In this document: positions 14,030-21,260 of the stretch, piece by piece
How the letters are laid out: each line of letters begins with the position of its first letter
Position numbering within the stretch: position 1 is the stretch's first letter
From: Streptosporangiaceae bacterium
GTDB lineage: Bacteria > Actinomycetota > Actinomycetes > Streptosporangiales > Streptosporangiaceae
Assembly (NCBI GenBank): GCA_030045175.1
Contig: JASIBM010000345.1
Span: 1 to 21,531 of the forward strand
Length of the DNA stretch: 21,531 nucleotides
Reading direction: 5' to 3'
Made by a program: the position numbers and the translations under genes
The notes under the pieces: model-generated
Told to the model about the DNA's origin: nothing
Database searches by the model: none
The model's input: only the letters and a program-made list of their open reading frames with translations

Positions 14030-15684
14030 CCCCATTTGAGCAGCTGAGGGCTGCAGTCATCGTGGGCAATCTGGCATTCGATCAGGACAGGACCGCCCTT
14101 GTGCTTGCGCGCCCTTCCGATCGCATCGGCTAGCTCGCCGCCCGTCGTTGCCGACAGGCCGAGCCCACGGCCGTCCGAGGCGTTGAAGGTGGCTATGAGC
14201 CCGGAGTAATCCCAGTTCTTGAAGTAGTTGTACGGGCCATCGTGGATCTCCGATTCCACGACGTAGCCGCGGTTGTTGACCAGGAAGATCAGGACCTCCT
14301 GGCCGTGGCGGATGATGTTGGACACTTCCTGGGCAGTCAGCTGGAAGGATCCGTCGCCGATGACGGAGACCAGCCTGCGGTCGGTCTCCAGGCCCATCGC
14401 GTAGCCGAACGTGGCCGGGGTGGCCCACCCGATCGATCCCCACTGCATCTCGATCTCGAACCTGGCGCCGCCGGGCAGCCGGGTCGCCATTCCGTTGAGC
14501 CAGGAGTCGCCGGTCTCCACGAGCAACGTCGTCTTCGGATCGAGATCCTCCTCGATCTGACGCCACATCTCGGCCCGGGTCAGCGGCGCGGCGCCGTTCC
14601 CGTTGCTGTTCGCCACGTTCGCGTGTGCCTGGAACTCGATGCGGCGGTACTGCGTCAGCGTCGTGTCGTTGGCGCGAACCTTCTTGGCCAGAGCTGACAG
14701 GAAGTCGGCCAGCGCGACGTTGGTGTACTCGGTGTCGGGCAGGCGGACGTACCTGGGCTCGGCGCAGATCATCTTCTCCTTGGCAGGGATGCCGGTCCAG
14801 CCGCACGTGGTGTAGTCGGTGAACAGCGGGCCCGCGGCAAGCACCGCGTCTGACCAGTCGAGTACGGGCTCGGTTCCCAGGCTGCTCACCGGGCCCCAGT
14901 AGATGCCGATGTACTGCTGGTGGTCTTCAGGAAAGAAGCTCTTGGCGTTCGGCATGACGGCCACGGCGCAGCCGATCTTCTCGGCTAGCTCACGGAACGC
15001 GCCAATCGCACCAAAGGAGCGCAGGTGGACGCCAGCGAGCAGGATCGGCCGGTGCGCGTCGTTGAGGAAGGCAGCCGCCCGGTCGACCGCCGCCTCCAGT
15101 GCCTTGGGATTGCTGGGATCAAGCGCGGCGACCGTCTCAAATGGCGATGGCGCCGGGCAGATAGCGTCTGCGAGGTTACAGGCGATCTCGATATAGGCGG
15201 GCTTGCGCTCGCGCAGTGCCGTGCTGATGGCGTAATCGATCATGGACGGCGCGTTATCGGCGTGCAATATGCGGACGGCCGCGCAGGTCACGTACTTGAA
15301 CATCTCGTACTGGTAGGAGAAGTCGTGCGTGCCGATGGTGTGGTGCAGCTTGTGGTTGGCGCCGGGGTCGTTTGTGTTGTAGCCGGACGAGACGAAGATC
15401 ACGGGCAAGCTCTCCGCGTAGGCGCCGGCCACGCCGTTGAGCGCGGAGAACGCCCCCACGTTGAACGTGGTGACCACGGCGCCGCAGCCGCGGATCCGCG
15501 CGTACGCCTCGGCGGCATACGATGCGTTGAGTTCGTTGCAGCAGCCGATCTGCTCCACTTCCTTGTTCCACAGCAGTTCGTCGAGCAGGCCGAGGTTGTA
15601 GTCCCCTGGAACCATGAAGTAGTGCTTAATGCCCATATCCTGCAACCGCGTGGCGAGATAATTACCAACGGTGAAATTAGCCAT
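13984..15684 (-). CDS. pdc: Pyruvate decarboxylase (thiamine diphosphate enzyme)
   Basis: The 566-residue protein follows the Zymomonas mobilis enzyme (568 residues) from end to end. Catalytic residues are in place: Asp28 in PGDYN, Glu51 in CCNELN, His114-His115 in KLHHTIG, Asp393 in TGDSW and Glu477 in YVVESEIHDGPYN. The ThDP motif runs from GDGSFQLTAQEV (443) to NN (470-471). Tyr291 and Trp395 of the substrate pocket are also kept; the Zymomonas Ile472 position is Val476 here. It should convert pyruvate to acetaldehyde and CO2 in the cytosol. Related indolepyruvate decarboxylases are less likely given the HDFSYQYEM segment and the ANSRPPV tail. The ATG at 15684 is preceded by GGGGGG with 4 nt spacing; an upstream in-frame start at 15762 lacks family support. 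It is divergent from the MDR oxidoreductase at 15919. Confidence 0.9.
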   Translation of the reverse strand: MANFTVGNYLATRLQDMGIKHYFMVPGDYNLGLLDELLWNKEVEQIGCCNELNASYAAEAYARIRGCGAVVTTFNVGAFSALNGVAGAYAESLPVIFVSSGYNTNDPGANHKLHHTIGTHDFSYQYEMFKYVTCAAVRILHADNAPSMIDYAISTALRERKPAYIEIACNLADAICPAPSPFETVAALDPSNPKALEAAVDRAAAFLNDAHRPILLAGVHLRSFGAIGAFRELAEKIGCAVAVMPNAKSFFPEDHQQYIGIYWGPVSSLGTEPVLDWSDAVLAAGPLFTDYTTCGWTGIPAKEKMICAEPRYVRLPDTEYTNVALADFLSALAKKVRANDTTLTQYRRIEFQAHANVANSNGNGAAPLTRAEMWRQIEEDLDPKTTLLVETGDSWLNGMATRLPGGARFEIEMQWGSIGWATPATFGYAMGLETDRRLVSVIGDGSFQLTAQEVSNIIRHGQEVLIFLVNNRGYVVESEIHDGPYNYFKNWDYSGLIATFNASDGRGLGLSATTGGELADAIGRARKHKGGPVLIECQIAHDDCSPQLLKWGTAIERANSRPPVRA

Positions 15685-15693
15685 GTTTCCCCC

Positions 15694-15744
15694 CTGCAAG
15701 GCCGATAAGATCGGCTGCGTGAATGTGAACCTTGCAGCGTGAAT
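15694..15744. promoter_or_regulatory. Nested inverted repeats just upstream of the pdc ribosome site
   Basis: CTGCAAGG (15694-15701) pairs with CCTTGCAG (15730-15737). Inside it, GCCGAT-aag-ATCGGC (15701-15715) is a perfect hairpin. GCGTGAAT is also directly repeated at 15717-15724 and 15737-15744. The set touches the pdc ribosome site and could be an operator or a leader structure; no regulator gene is adjacent. Confidence 0.45.
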
Positions 15745-15918
15745 ACTGGGCGACGCCCGCACCCGCTTGTCGGTGATAAGTACCCGGTTAAGCCGGCTTC
15801 AAGCAGCCTGCGCGGCCTTGGAGCGCGAGACGGCACACGGATCGCCTGCCGTGCGAACCGTCCGTCACATTGGCTAGCATCAGCGCAAGGCCACGCCATG
15901 CCAAAGGGAGCTGATCTG

Positions 15919-17058
15919 ATGTCCACGCCGATACCGGATACGGCATTGCAGTTGCAGTCGCTGGTCACGCCAGATCAGACGGTGCGGTTGTTCCTTCAGG
16001 CCGTCGACGTGCCTGCGCCCGGGCCGAGCGAGGTGCTCGTGCGGGTCGAAGCTGCGCCAATCAACCCATCCGACCTCGGCCTGCTGCTGGCTGGCGCCGA
16101 CGCGAGCACCGCGGTCCCGAGCGGCACCGCCGACCGGCCGGTCATCACGATGCCGCTGCCAGAGCGCGCCATGCGCGCGCTGAAGGCGCGCGTCGGCACG
16201 GCGATGCCGGTCGGCAACGAGGGCGCGGGAACGGTCGTGGCGGCCGGATCGTCCGACGCCGCCAGGGCCTTGCTCGGCAAGACGGTGGCCGCGGCGGGTG
16301 GCGCCATGTACACGCAATACCGGTGCGTGGACGCGGCGCTGTGCCTAGCGCTACCCGAAGGCACCAGCGCGGTCGACGGGGCATCCGCGTTCGTGAACCC
16401 GATGACGGTGCTCGGCATGGTGGAGACGATGCGGATGGAAAACCACGCGGCGCTCGTGCACACGGCGGCCGCGTCCAACCTGGGCCAGATGCTCAACCGG
16501 CTGTGCATCGCCGACCGCATACCGCTGGTCAACATCGTGCGCAGGCCCGAGCAGGCACAGTTGCTCAGAACGGCCGGGGCCAGCTATGTGTGCGACTCGA
16601 GTTCGGTGGCCTTCATGGACGAGCTGACAGCCGCCGTCTCGGCAACGTCAGCCACGCTGGCCTTCGACGCCGTTGGTGGCGGCAGGCTGGCAAGCCAGAT
16701 CCTGACCTGCATGGAGGCAGCGGCCAGCGGCACTGCAAGCCAGTACAGCCGGTACGGATCCACGGTGCACAAGCAGGTCTACATCTACGGCTCCCTCGAC
16801 TGGGGGCCGACGGAGCTGACCCGCGGCTTCGGCTTCGCCTGGAGCGTCGCTGGCTGGCTGCTCACGCCGTTCCTTGGCAAGATCGGCCCGGAAGGGATCG
16901 GCCGCCTGCGCGACCGCGTCACCGCCGAGCTGACGAGCACCTTCGCGAGCAGCTACACCGATCAGGTCTCGCTCGCCGACGCCCTGCGGCCGGAAACGAT
17001 CGCCGCCTACGCCCGGCAGGCCACCGGCTCGAAATACCTCATCATCCCCAGTCGCTAG
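15919..17058 (+). CDS. Zinc-independent MDR oxidoreductase (quinone/enoyl reductase-like)
   Basis: The 379-residue protein has the medium-chain dehydrogenase layout. A GroES-like N-terminal half contains PAPGPSEVLVRVEAAPINPS (32-51) and VGNEGAGTVVAAG (98-110), and a Rossmann half contains the cofactor loop VHTAAASNLGQMLNRLC (180-196) and LAFDAVGGG (247-255). The His of the usual zinc-ADH GHE motif is missing (GNEGAG), so it should be a zinc-free NADPH-dependent reductase like quinone oxidoreductases or trans-2-enoyl reductases. The ATG at 15919 has AAAGGGAG 8 nt upstream. It is divergent from pdc, which raises the idea that it reduces the aldehyde or a related product, but MDR enzymes without zinc are not classical alcohol dehydrogenases. 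The substrate is unknown. Confidence 0.87.
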   Translation: MSTPIPDTALQLQSLVTPDQTVRLFLQAVDVPAPGPSEVLVRVEAAPINPSDLGLLLAGADASTAVPSGTADRPVITMPLPERAMRALKARVGTAMPVGNEGAGTVVAAGSSDAARALLGKTVAAAGGAMYTQYRCVDAALCLALPEGTSAVDGASAFVNPMTVLGMVETMRMENHAALVHTAAASNLGQMLNRLCIADRIPLVNIVRRPEQAQLLRTAGASYVCDSSSVAFMDELTAAVSATSATLAFDAVGGGRLASQILTCMEAAASGTASQYSRYGSTVHKQVYIYGSLDWGPTELTRGFGFAWSVAGWLLTPFLGKIGPEGIGRLRDRVTAELTSTFASSYTDQVSLADALRPETIAAYARQATGSKYLIIPSR

Positions 17059-17545
17059 GCCCCGCGCACAGGTCTTACCGCGCTCGCCTGCCGGCGCCCC
17101 TCAGATCCGCCGGGAGCCCCGCCAGGCGAAATCACAATGCCATGAAACCCAATTAAGAATCATCTATTTACCAGATCTTGAGCCTGACGAGAGAAGCAAT
17201 CTAGCTCTGTAAGGAAATACTACGCGCTGCCGGTGCTGACCGACGACGAGAGGCACGATGCTGAGGCCCTGGTACTGGGTCGGCGGCGCTGGCGCGGGGG
17301 CCTTTGACGAGGCGTACCGCTGCGCTCCGGCAGGCCCGCCGCGACGGACCAGCCGATCGCCTACTGCAGCTGGCCAGGTACTTGGCAGGAGCTTGAACTG
17401 ATGGCGGGTAATGCCTCCAGGACGGGCTAACCGGGCGGGCCGCAGGGGCGTCTTGAGTATGAGGCCATCAAGTACGCATCGCGCGGGCGGCCAGCTAGCA
17501 GGTGGTCTGCGTGGTTAACATATTCTTCGGGACGGGAAGGACTGA
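17059..17545. other. Gene-free region between the MDR and Rieske genes
   Basis: It holds a terminator-like nested stem (17084-17129), an AT-rich stretch at about 17137-17220, and then GC-rich DNA with only short interrupted frames. The AT-rich part could hold a promoter (weak TTGAGC and TAGCTC hexamers 18 bp apart), but it lies more than 300 bp from the next start. The GC-rich part may be an old gene remnant; I cannot identify it. Confidence 0.3.
17084..17129 (+). terminator. Possible terminator stem after the MDR gene
   Basis: TCGCCTG (17084-17090) pairs with CAGGCGA (17123-17129), and the adjoining CCGGCG (17091-17096) pairs with CGCCGG (17108-17113), leaving an 11-nt loop and a 9-nt bulge on one side. 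It begins 25 bp after the stop. No T-run follows, so the call is tentative. Confidence 0.4.
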
Positions 17546-19111
17546 ATGCGTATTACCTTCCTGGGTCACGCGGGGTTGCATATCGAGACAAGGTTCGGCA
17601 CCATCTTGTGCGACCCGTGGAAGAACCCGGCTTACTTCGCATCATGGTTCCCTTTTCCTGACAATACTTGGCTAGACTGGGACAAATACGGCGATGTCGA
17701 CTACCTGTATGTCTCCCACCTGCATAAGGACCATTTCGATCCGCAGTTGCTGAGCCAGCATGTGTCAAAGACCGCGACCGTGTTGCTGCCCGACTACCCG
17801 GTGGACGACCTTCGCCGGGAACTCGACCGACTGGGGTTCGCTCGATTCTGCCCGGCCAAGAACGGTCAGGTGCTGCAGCATGGCGGACTGCGGATGCTGG
17901 TGCAGGCGCTGCGGTCCCCGGCAGACGGTCCGCTTGGGGACTCTGTCCTGGCTGTCAGTGACGGGACTGCCCGGGTTCTCAATCAGAACGACGCGCGCCC
18001 GACCGATCTTGATCCGATCATAGAATTCGGCCCGTTTGACGTTCATTTCCTGCAGTTCTCCGGAGCAATCTGGTGGCCTTGGGCATATGAACTGCCACCG
18101 GCGGCTCAGCGGTCTTTCGGGGAATCGAAGCGAGCCAACGGCCTAGACCGGGCAGCCCGCTATGTCCGTGCGGTCGGCGCACGTCATGTCGTACCTTCCG
18201 CAGGCCCGCCCTGCTTCCTCGATGAGGAGCTATTCGCGCTCAACGACGTGGCGAAGGATAACGCAAATACGTTCCCCGACCAGACGGTGTTCCTTCGCTA
18301 CCTGCGGCGACACGGCATACCAGGGGGACAACTGCTCGTGCCTGGGGCGGTGATCGAACTAGACGGTGGCCATTGCCAGGTTCGGTGGCCCATGGATCCC
18401 GCCGAGGCTATGCGGCCTTTCACAGACAAATCCCGGTATCTACGCAGTTACGCCGATCGGATGCGACCAATAATCGAGGCGGAAAGACGCAGGTGGGGAG
18501 CACCTGATGTGGACGTGCTCGCCGAGCTTAAGAACTGGTTTGAGCCACTGCTCAAGCTGGCAGACGGCATCAGGGCCGGGATCGCAAGTCCGGTACTGCT
18601 GCGGGTAACCGGCGAGGAACCCATCGTCATCGACTTCCCGGCAGGCGAAGTCCGCAGATACGACGACGAATCCTGCCGCTATGAATTCACCGTGGACGGC
18701 CAGTTGATCAGGCGACTCATCGCGGACCATCAGGTGGACTGGGTTAACAGCTTGTTCCTGAGCATGCGATTTCGTGCCCGCCGGGTGGGCCAGTACAACG
18801 AGTACCTCTATACGTTCTTCAAGTGCCTGGCCCCTGACCGGCTGATGTACGCGGAAGGCTGGTACGCCAGTCAGCGGGACGACGAGGTCGACATCCAGCT
18901 CAACGACTGGATCGTGCAGCGCCGCTGCCCTCACCTGCAAGGCGACCTAGGCAAATTCGGCAAGACCGACGGGGAGACACTCACCTGTACCGTGCATGGC
19001 TGGCAGTTTGACCTGGCCACAGGACGCTGCCTGGTTAGCGACGCACCTGAGCACCGGCTCCGCAGCCGCCCGGCCTGTCCCGCTGCTGACGCGGTGAGCA
19101 CGGCGACTTGA
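17546..19111 (+). CDS. Metallo-beta-lactamase-fold protein with C-terminal Rieske domain
   Basis: The 521-residue protein joins two metal domains. Residues 1-270 are an UlaG-like metallo-beta-lactamase fold: MRITFLGHAGLHIET, then the metal motif SHLHKDHFD with His58, His60, Asp62 and His63, and VVPSAGPPCFL (215-225). The C-terminal part carries a Rieske [2Fe-2S] site: RRCPHLQGDL gives Cys461 and His463, and TCTVHGWQFDLATG gives Cys481 and His484. The same two modules in the opposite order make up vertebrate CMP-N-acetylneuraminate hydroxylase (CMAH), so this may be a relative that hydroxylates an unknown substrate; no sialic acid genes are nearby. GGGAAGGA lies just before the ATG. The gene stands alone and ends 21 bp from the convergent ArsR gene. 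Confidence 0.88.
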   Translation: MRITFLGHAGLHIETRFGTILCDPWKNPAYFASWFPFPDNTWLDWDKYGDVDYLYVSHLHKDHFDPQLLSQHVSKTATVLLPDYPVDDLRRELDRLGFARFCPAKNGQVLQHGGLRMLVQALRSPADGPLGDSVLAVSDGTARVLNQNDARPTDLDPIIEFGPFDVHFLQFSGAIWWPWAYELPPAAQRSFGESKRANGLDRAARYVRAVGARHVVPSAGPPCFLDEELFALNDVAKDNANTFPDQTVFLRYLRRHGIPGGQLLVPGAVIELDGGHCQVRWPMDPAEAMRPFTDKSRYLRSYADRMRPIIEAERRRWGAPDVDVLAELKNWFEPLLKLADGIRAGIASPVLLRVTGEEPIVIDFPAGEVRRYDDESCRYEFTVDGQLIRRLIADHQVDWVNSLFLSMRFRARRVGQYNEYLYTFFKCLAPDRLMYAEGWYASQRDDEVDIQLNDWIVQRRCPHLQGDLGKFGKTDGETLTCTVHGWQFDLATGRCLVSDAPEHRLRSRPACPAADAVSTAT

Positions 19112-19132
19112 TGGCTTCGGCGTACCTCCTCG

Positions 19133-19450
19133 TCACACCCAGTCCGGCCCGATGCTCTTGGCAGTAGCCAGGTACTCGGCGTTGTCGCCGATCAGCTCGT
19201 CGGCGAGGTCAAGCACCCGCTGGAGCCTCGCGTCCGCGATCCGGTAGACGACGTGCCGCCCGTGCCGGTCGGCGTGCACGAACGCACACCAGCGCAAGGA
19301 CGCGAGGTGGTTCGAGATCCTGCTCTGCGGCAGGCCGATGGCCTCGATCAGCTCGGTGACGCTGTGCGGCCGCTTGAGCAGGTGCCTGATTATCTCCAGG
19401 CGGGTCGGGTCGGCGAGCACCCGGAACCACCTGGCCTGCGCGACCGGCAA
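19133..19450 (-). CDS. ArsR/SmtB-family winged-helix regulator
   Basis: The 105-residue frame has the ArsR fold: RWFRVLADPTRLEIIRHLLK (7-26), recognition helix region SVTELIEAIGLPQSRISNHL (30-49), and the beta-wing FVHADRHGRHVVYRIADARL (57-76). The alpha-3 ELCVCDL metal site of ArsR/CadC is missing and only one Cys (in LRWCAFV) is seen, so it need not sense metal. The TTG at 19450 has no ribosome site; GGAGG at 19485-19481 is correctly placed for an ATT codon at 19474, which would add eight residues. The true start is therefore uncertain. It is convergent with the MBL-Rieske gene and has no obvious partner target next to it. Confidence 0.87.
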   Translation of the reverse strand: MPVAQARWFRVLADPTRLEIIRHLLKRPHSVTELIEAIGLPQSRISNHLASLRWCAFVHADRHGRHVVYRIADARLQRVLDLADELIGDNAEYLATAKSIGPDWV

Positions 19451-19787
19451 TGCCGACGGGTCGGAAGCAGTAATGTCAACCCTCCTGCGTCAGGCCGAGC
19501 ACGGGGTTGCCGAGCGCGCTAAAGGCGGGAAGGCTGGGCTCCGCGGGTGGAGATGTCCGGGCAACCGCAGGAGTGACGCGTGCGGGCGGGACATCGACTC
19601 AACAGGTCTTCCTGTCGGAAATACGCTGGTCTCATCATGCAACGCGAGGACTGAGCAGTCCAGTGCGCGCGCATAACGCCAGCATCACGTGGGACAGGCC
19701 CAGTGGCGTCCCGTGCAGGTACTCCGGCCAGCGCCACGGCAGGCGATCCGGCCCGGCTGATGCCAGACGTCAGCCGTCCTTCGGTAT
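19451..19787. other. Gene-free region upstream of the ArsR gene
   Basis: It holds the ArsR ribosome site or a TTGACA box on the minus strand (19479-19474), a 6-2-6 palindrome GGACTG-ag-CAGTCC (19648-19661), and the outer copy of the 18-bp duplication beside the next gene. Frames on both strands lack protein-like composition. Confidence 0.35.
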
Positions 19788-19805
19788 TCAGCCGTCCTTC
19801 GGTAT
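19770..19805. repeat. 18-bp tandem duplication over a stop codon
   Basis: TCAGCCGTCCTTCGGTAT occurs twice in tandem (19770-19787 and 19788-19805). On the minus strand each copy reads IPKDG and then TGA, so the gene's final codons and stop are repeated directly after the first stop. It is a recent-looking slippage or recombination event without effect on the protein. Confidence 0.8.
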
Positions 19806-20894
19806 CAAGCCGAAGCGCGGGGTCACCGTGCTGATGTCGTAGCTCGGTCCCCAGTACCACTGGGTCGCGTCCGATCCGGGCACGAGGTGCGGGTATCCGG
19901 TCGGGTCGGCGATCCACCAGCGGACGCGAGACCGCATCCAGGCCGGGAGCGTAGCGATCGTGGCCTGGACGGCCGACCACTCGTTCAGGTTGCAGTAGAG
20001 GCGAGCCAGCGCGTGCGGGTCAGCGGTGAGCTTTTGCCGTGTCCAGGTCGCCGCTTGCTGCGGCGTCGCGTCGGTGGGCTCGATGTCCAGGGCGTCGGCG
20101 GACGGGTCGCTCGCGTTGGTGTCGATCCACAGGACCTGCTGCCCGGCCAGGGCGGATGCGGGGACGGCGTGCGGCCCGGTCGTGTACGTGGCGATCACGT
20201 GACCGGGCGGGATCGCCGACGGCTTGACCGAGTCGTACATCAGGTAAGGCCTGGTCGGCGCGGTCGCCTGCCTGACGGCCAAGCCGCGGCGGACCGTTCG
20301 GACGTTGCCCGGCGCGCTGGCCGAGCCGGTACTTCCTGGCACGCTGGCCGAGCCGGTACTTCCCGGCGCGCTAGCCGAGCCGGTACTTCCCGGCGCACTA
20401 GCCGAGCCAGTACTTCCTGGCGCGCTAGCCGAGCCAGTACTTCCCGGCGCGCCAGCCGAGCCAGTACTTCCCGGCGCGCCAGCCGAGCCAGTACTTCCCG
20501 GCGCGCCAGCCGAGCCAGTGCTTCCCGGCGCGCTGGCCGAGCTCGCGCGGTTGATCGCGGCGGCATCGCCACCCGCCGGACCGGCGCCAGGCCCGGCCGT
20601 CACAGCCGCTGCCACACCCGCCGCGACGGCGACCGCCACCGCCGCGACGGCGATCTTGAGCGTGAGCCGGGTCGGCTGACGCGCATAGCGCGGGCTGACA
20701 GCGTGCCTGCCCGATGTCGGGACCGCGTGCCGGCCTGATATCCGGACGGCGTCCCGCTCGCCGGGAGAGCGGAACGTGGTCGAGCGCTCGGTCGTGAAGT
20801 GCTCGGTCGTGAAGCGCTCGGTCGTGAAGCGCTGGGTCGTGAAGCGCTGGGTCGTGCGGAACGAGGACTGCGCTGAGCTGGTTCGCGGGTTCAA
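19788..20894 (-). CDS. Repeat-rich single-pass membrane protein with extracellular GH25-like C-terminal domain
   Basis: The 368-residue product starts with polar TTxRF repeats (residues 14-38) and two copies of SGRHAV (53-66). A membrane anchor follows at about 78-100 (LKIAVAAVAVAVAAGVAAAV), then eight copies of the 9-residue unit APGSTGSAx (122-193), and a compact domain at 215-361. That domain has RPYLMYDSVKPSAIPPGHV, VLWIDTNASDP, ALDIEPTDATP, LPAWMRSRVRWWIADPTGYP and DATQWYWGPSYDIS. The acidic DIEP and the IAD and W-rich strands recall GH25/DUF1906-like barrels, but I cannot claim hydrolase activity. The repeats look like a flexible stalk lifting the domain off the membrane. The start is a TTG (20894) with GAAGG 7-8 nt before it; a stop lies just upstream in frame. 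Both repeat sets are multiples of three, so length changes keep the frame. Confidence 0.75.
   Translation of the reverse strand: MNPRTSSAQSSFRTTQRFTTQRFTTERFTTEHFTTERSTTFRSPGERDAVRISGRHAVPTSGRHAVSPRYARQPTRLTLKIAVAAVAVAVAAGVAAAVTAGPGAGPAGGDAAAINRASSASAPGSTGSAGAPGSTGSAGAPGSTGSAGAPGSTGSASAPGSTGSASAPGSTGSASAPGSTGSASVPGSTGSASAPGNVRTVRRGLAVRQATAPTRPYLMYDSVKPSAIPPGHVIATYTTGPHAVPASALAGQQVLWIDTNASDPSADALDIEPTDATPQQAATWTRQKLTADPHALARLYCNLNEWSAVQATIATLPAWMRSRVRWWIADPTGYPHLVPGSDATQWYWGPSYDISTVTPRFGLIPKDG
20316..20531 (-). repeat. Eight 27-bp tandem repeats encoding a Ser/Gly/Pro stalk
   Basis: Each 27-bp unit encodes APGSTGSA plus Gly or Ser. Eight units run without a gap inside the membrane protein gene, with a few single-base differences and one Val for Ala exchange. 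Low divergence suggests recent expansion, and copy number may vary between strains. Confidence 0.9.
20781..20855 (-). repeat. Five 15-bp tandem repeats encoding TTxRF units
   Basis: The plus strand reads GTCGTGAAGCGCTSG-like units in tandem. They encode TTQRF, TTQRF, TTERF, TTEHF and TTERS at the cytoplasmic N-terminus of the membrane protein. Confidence 0.85.
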
Positions 20895-20970
20895 GGTCAG
20901 CCTTCACTCGGGCGCGCAGGGCGCTCGGTGGTCCCCCGGGCGCTGCCTAGCCGAAAGCGGTCGCCTGGCG

Positions 20971-21012
20971 GTGGCGGTGGCGGTGGCGGTGGCGGTGGCG
21001 GTGGCGGTGGCG
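20971..21012. repeat. GTGGCG hexanucleotide microsatellite, seven full units
   Basis: Seven perfect GTGGCG units, with partial units on both sides, lie about 75 bp upstream of the membrane protein start. The tract is noncoding, so slippage could alter the leader or promoter spacing. Confidence 0.9.
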
Positions 21013-21095
21013 GTGCGGATGTGACGCGGGTCAGGGCGACGCGTTGCCGGGCAACCATCCTGCGCTTGCGTACAACCTGCCACTAACCATAAGTT

Positions 21096-21155
21096 TAGCA
21101 TATGTATGCTATATCAGAGTTTTATTATGATTTACATCACACTAGTGTTAACACT
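21096..21155. promoter_or_regulatory. Cluster of palindromes in an AT-rich island
   Basis: TAGCATATGTATGCTA (21096-21111) is a perfect 7-2-7 palindrome. ACACTAGTGT (21139-21148) and AGTGTTAACACT (21144-21155) are two overlapping perfect palindromes. They sit in the most AT-rich stretch of the window, upstream of the minus-strand membrane protein gene, which fits an operator-promoter region. Confidence 0.5.
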
Positions 21156-21260
21156 CTGCTTGCCTGCGTGGCCGGAGACCGGAACGATCGGCATGCCGGG
21201 CAAGGCGCCAGGAGATGAAGCGGTCGGGCAGCCACGGCGCCGGATGATCGTTGCGCGCCG

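Larger units (their letters stand above)
20895..21260. other. Gene-free region with microsatellite and AT-rich island
   Basis: From left to right it holds the ribosome site of the TTG-started membrane protein gene, the GTGGCG microsatellite, an AT-rich island at about 21080-21155 with palindromes, and ordinary GC-rich sequence up to the RidA stop at 21261. The AT island is the best place for a promoter of the membrane protein gene on the minus strand, leaving a leader of about 200 nt. Confidence 0.45.

Noticed and set aside
15025..15708. 227-codon plus-strand frame opposite pdc
   Set aside because: Antisense shadow of a well-conserved enzyme, with no recognisable motif.
16323..17156. 277-codon plus-strand frame inside the MDR gene
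   Set aside because: Arg-rich alternative frame of a gene whose own frame has all family motifs.
17258..17401. Short 47-codon frame starting MLRPWYWVGG
   Set aside because: No ribosome site, no recognisable family and a composition like noncoding GC-rich DNA.
20316..20531. CRISPR-like array of regular 27-bp repeats
   Set aside because: The units abut without unique spacers and encode an in-frame stalk, so this is a coding minisatellite.
20305..20679. Plus-strand LPGALAEPV repeat protein
   Set aside because: It is only the antisense reading of the 27-bp repeats; the minus strand has a membrane anchor and a folded domain.
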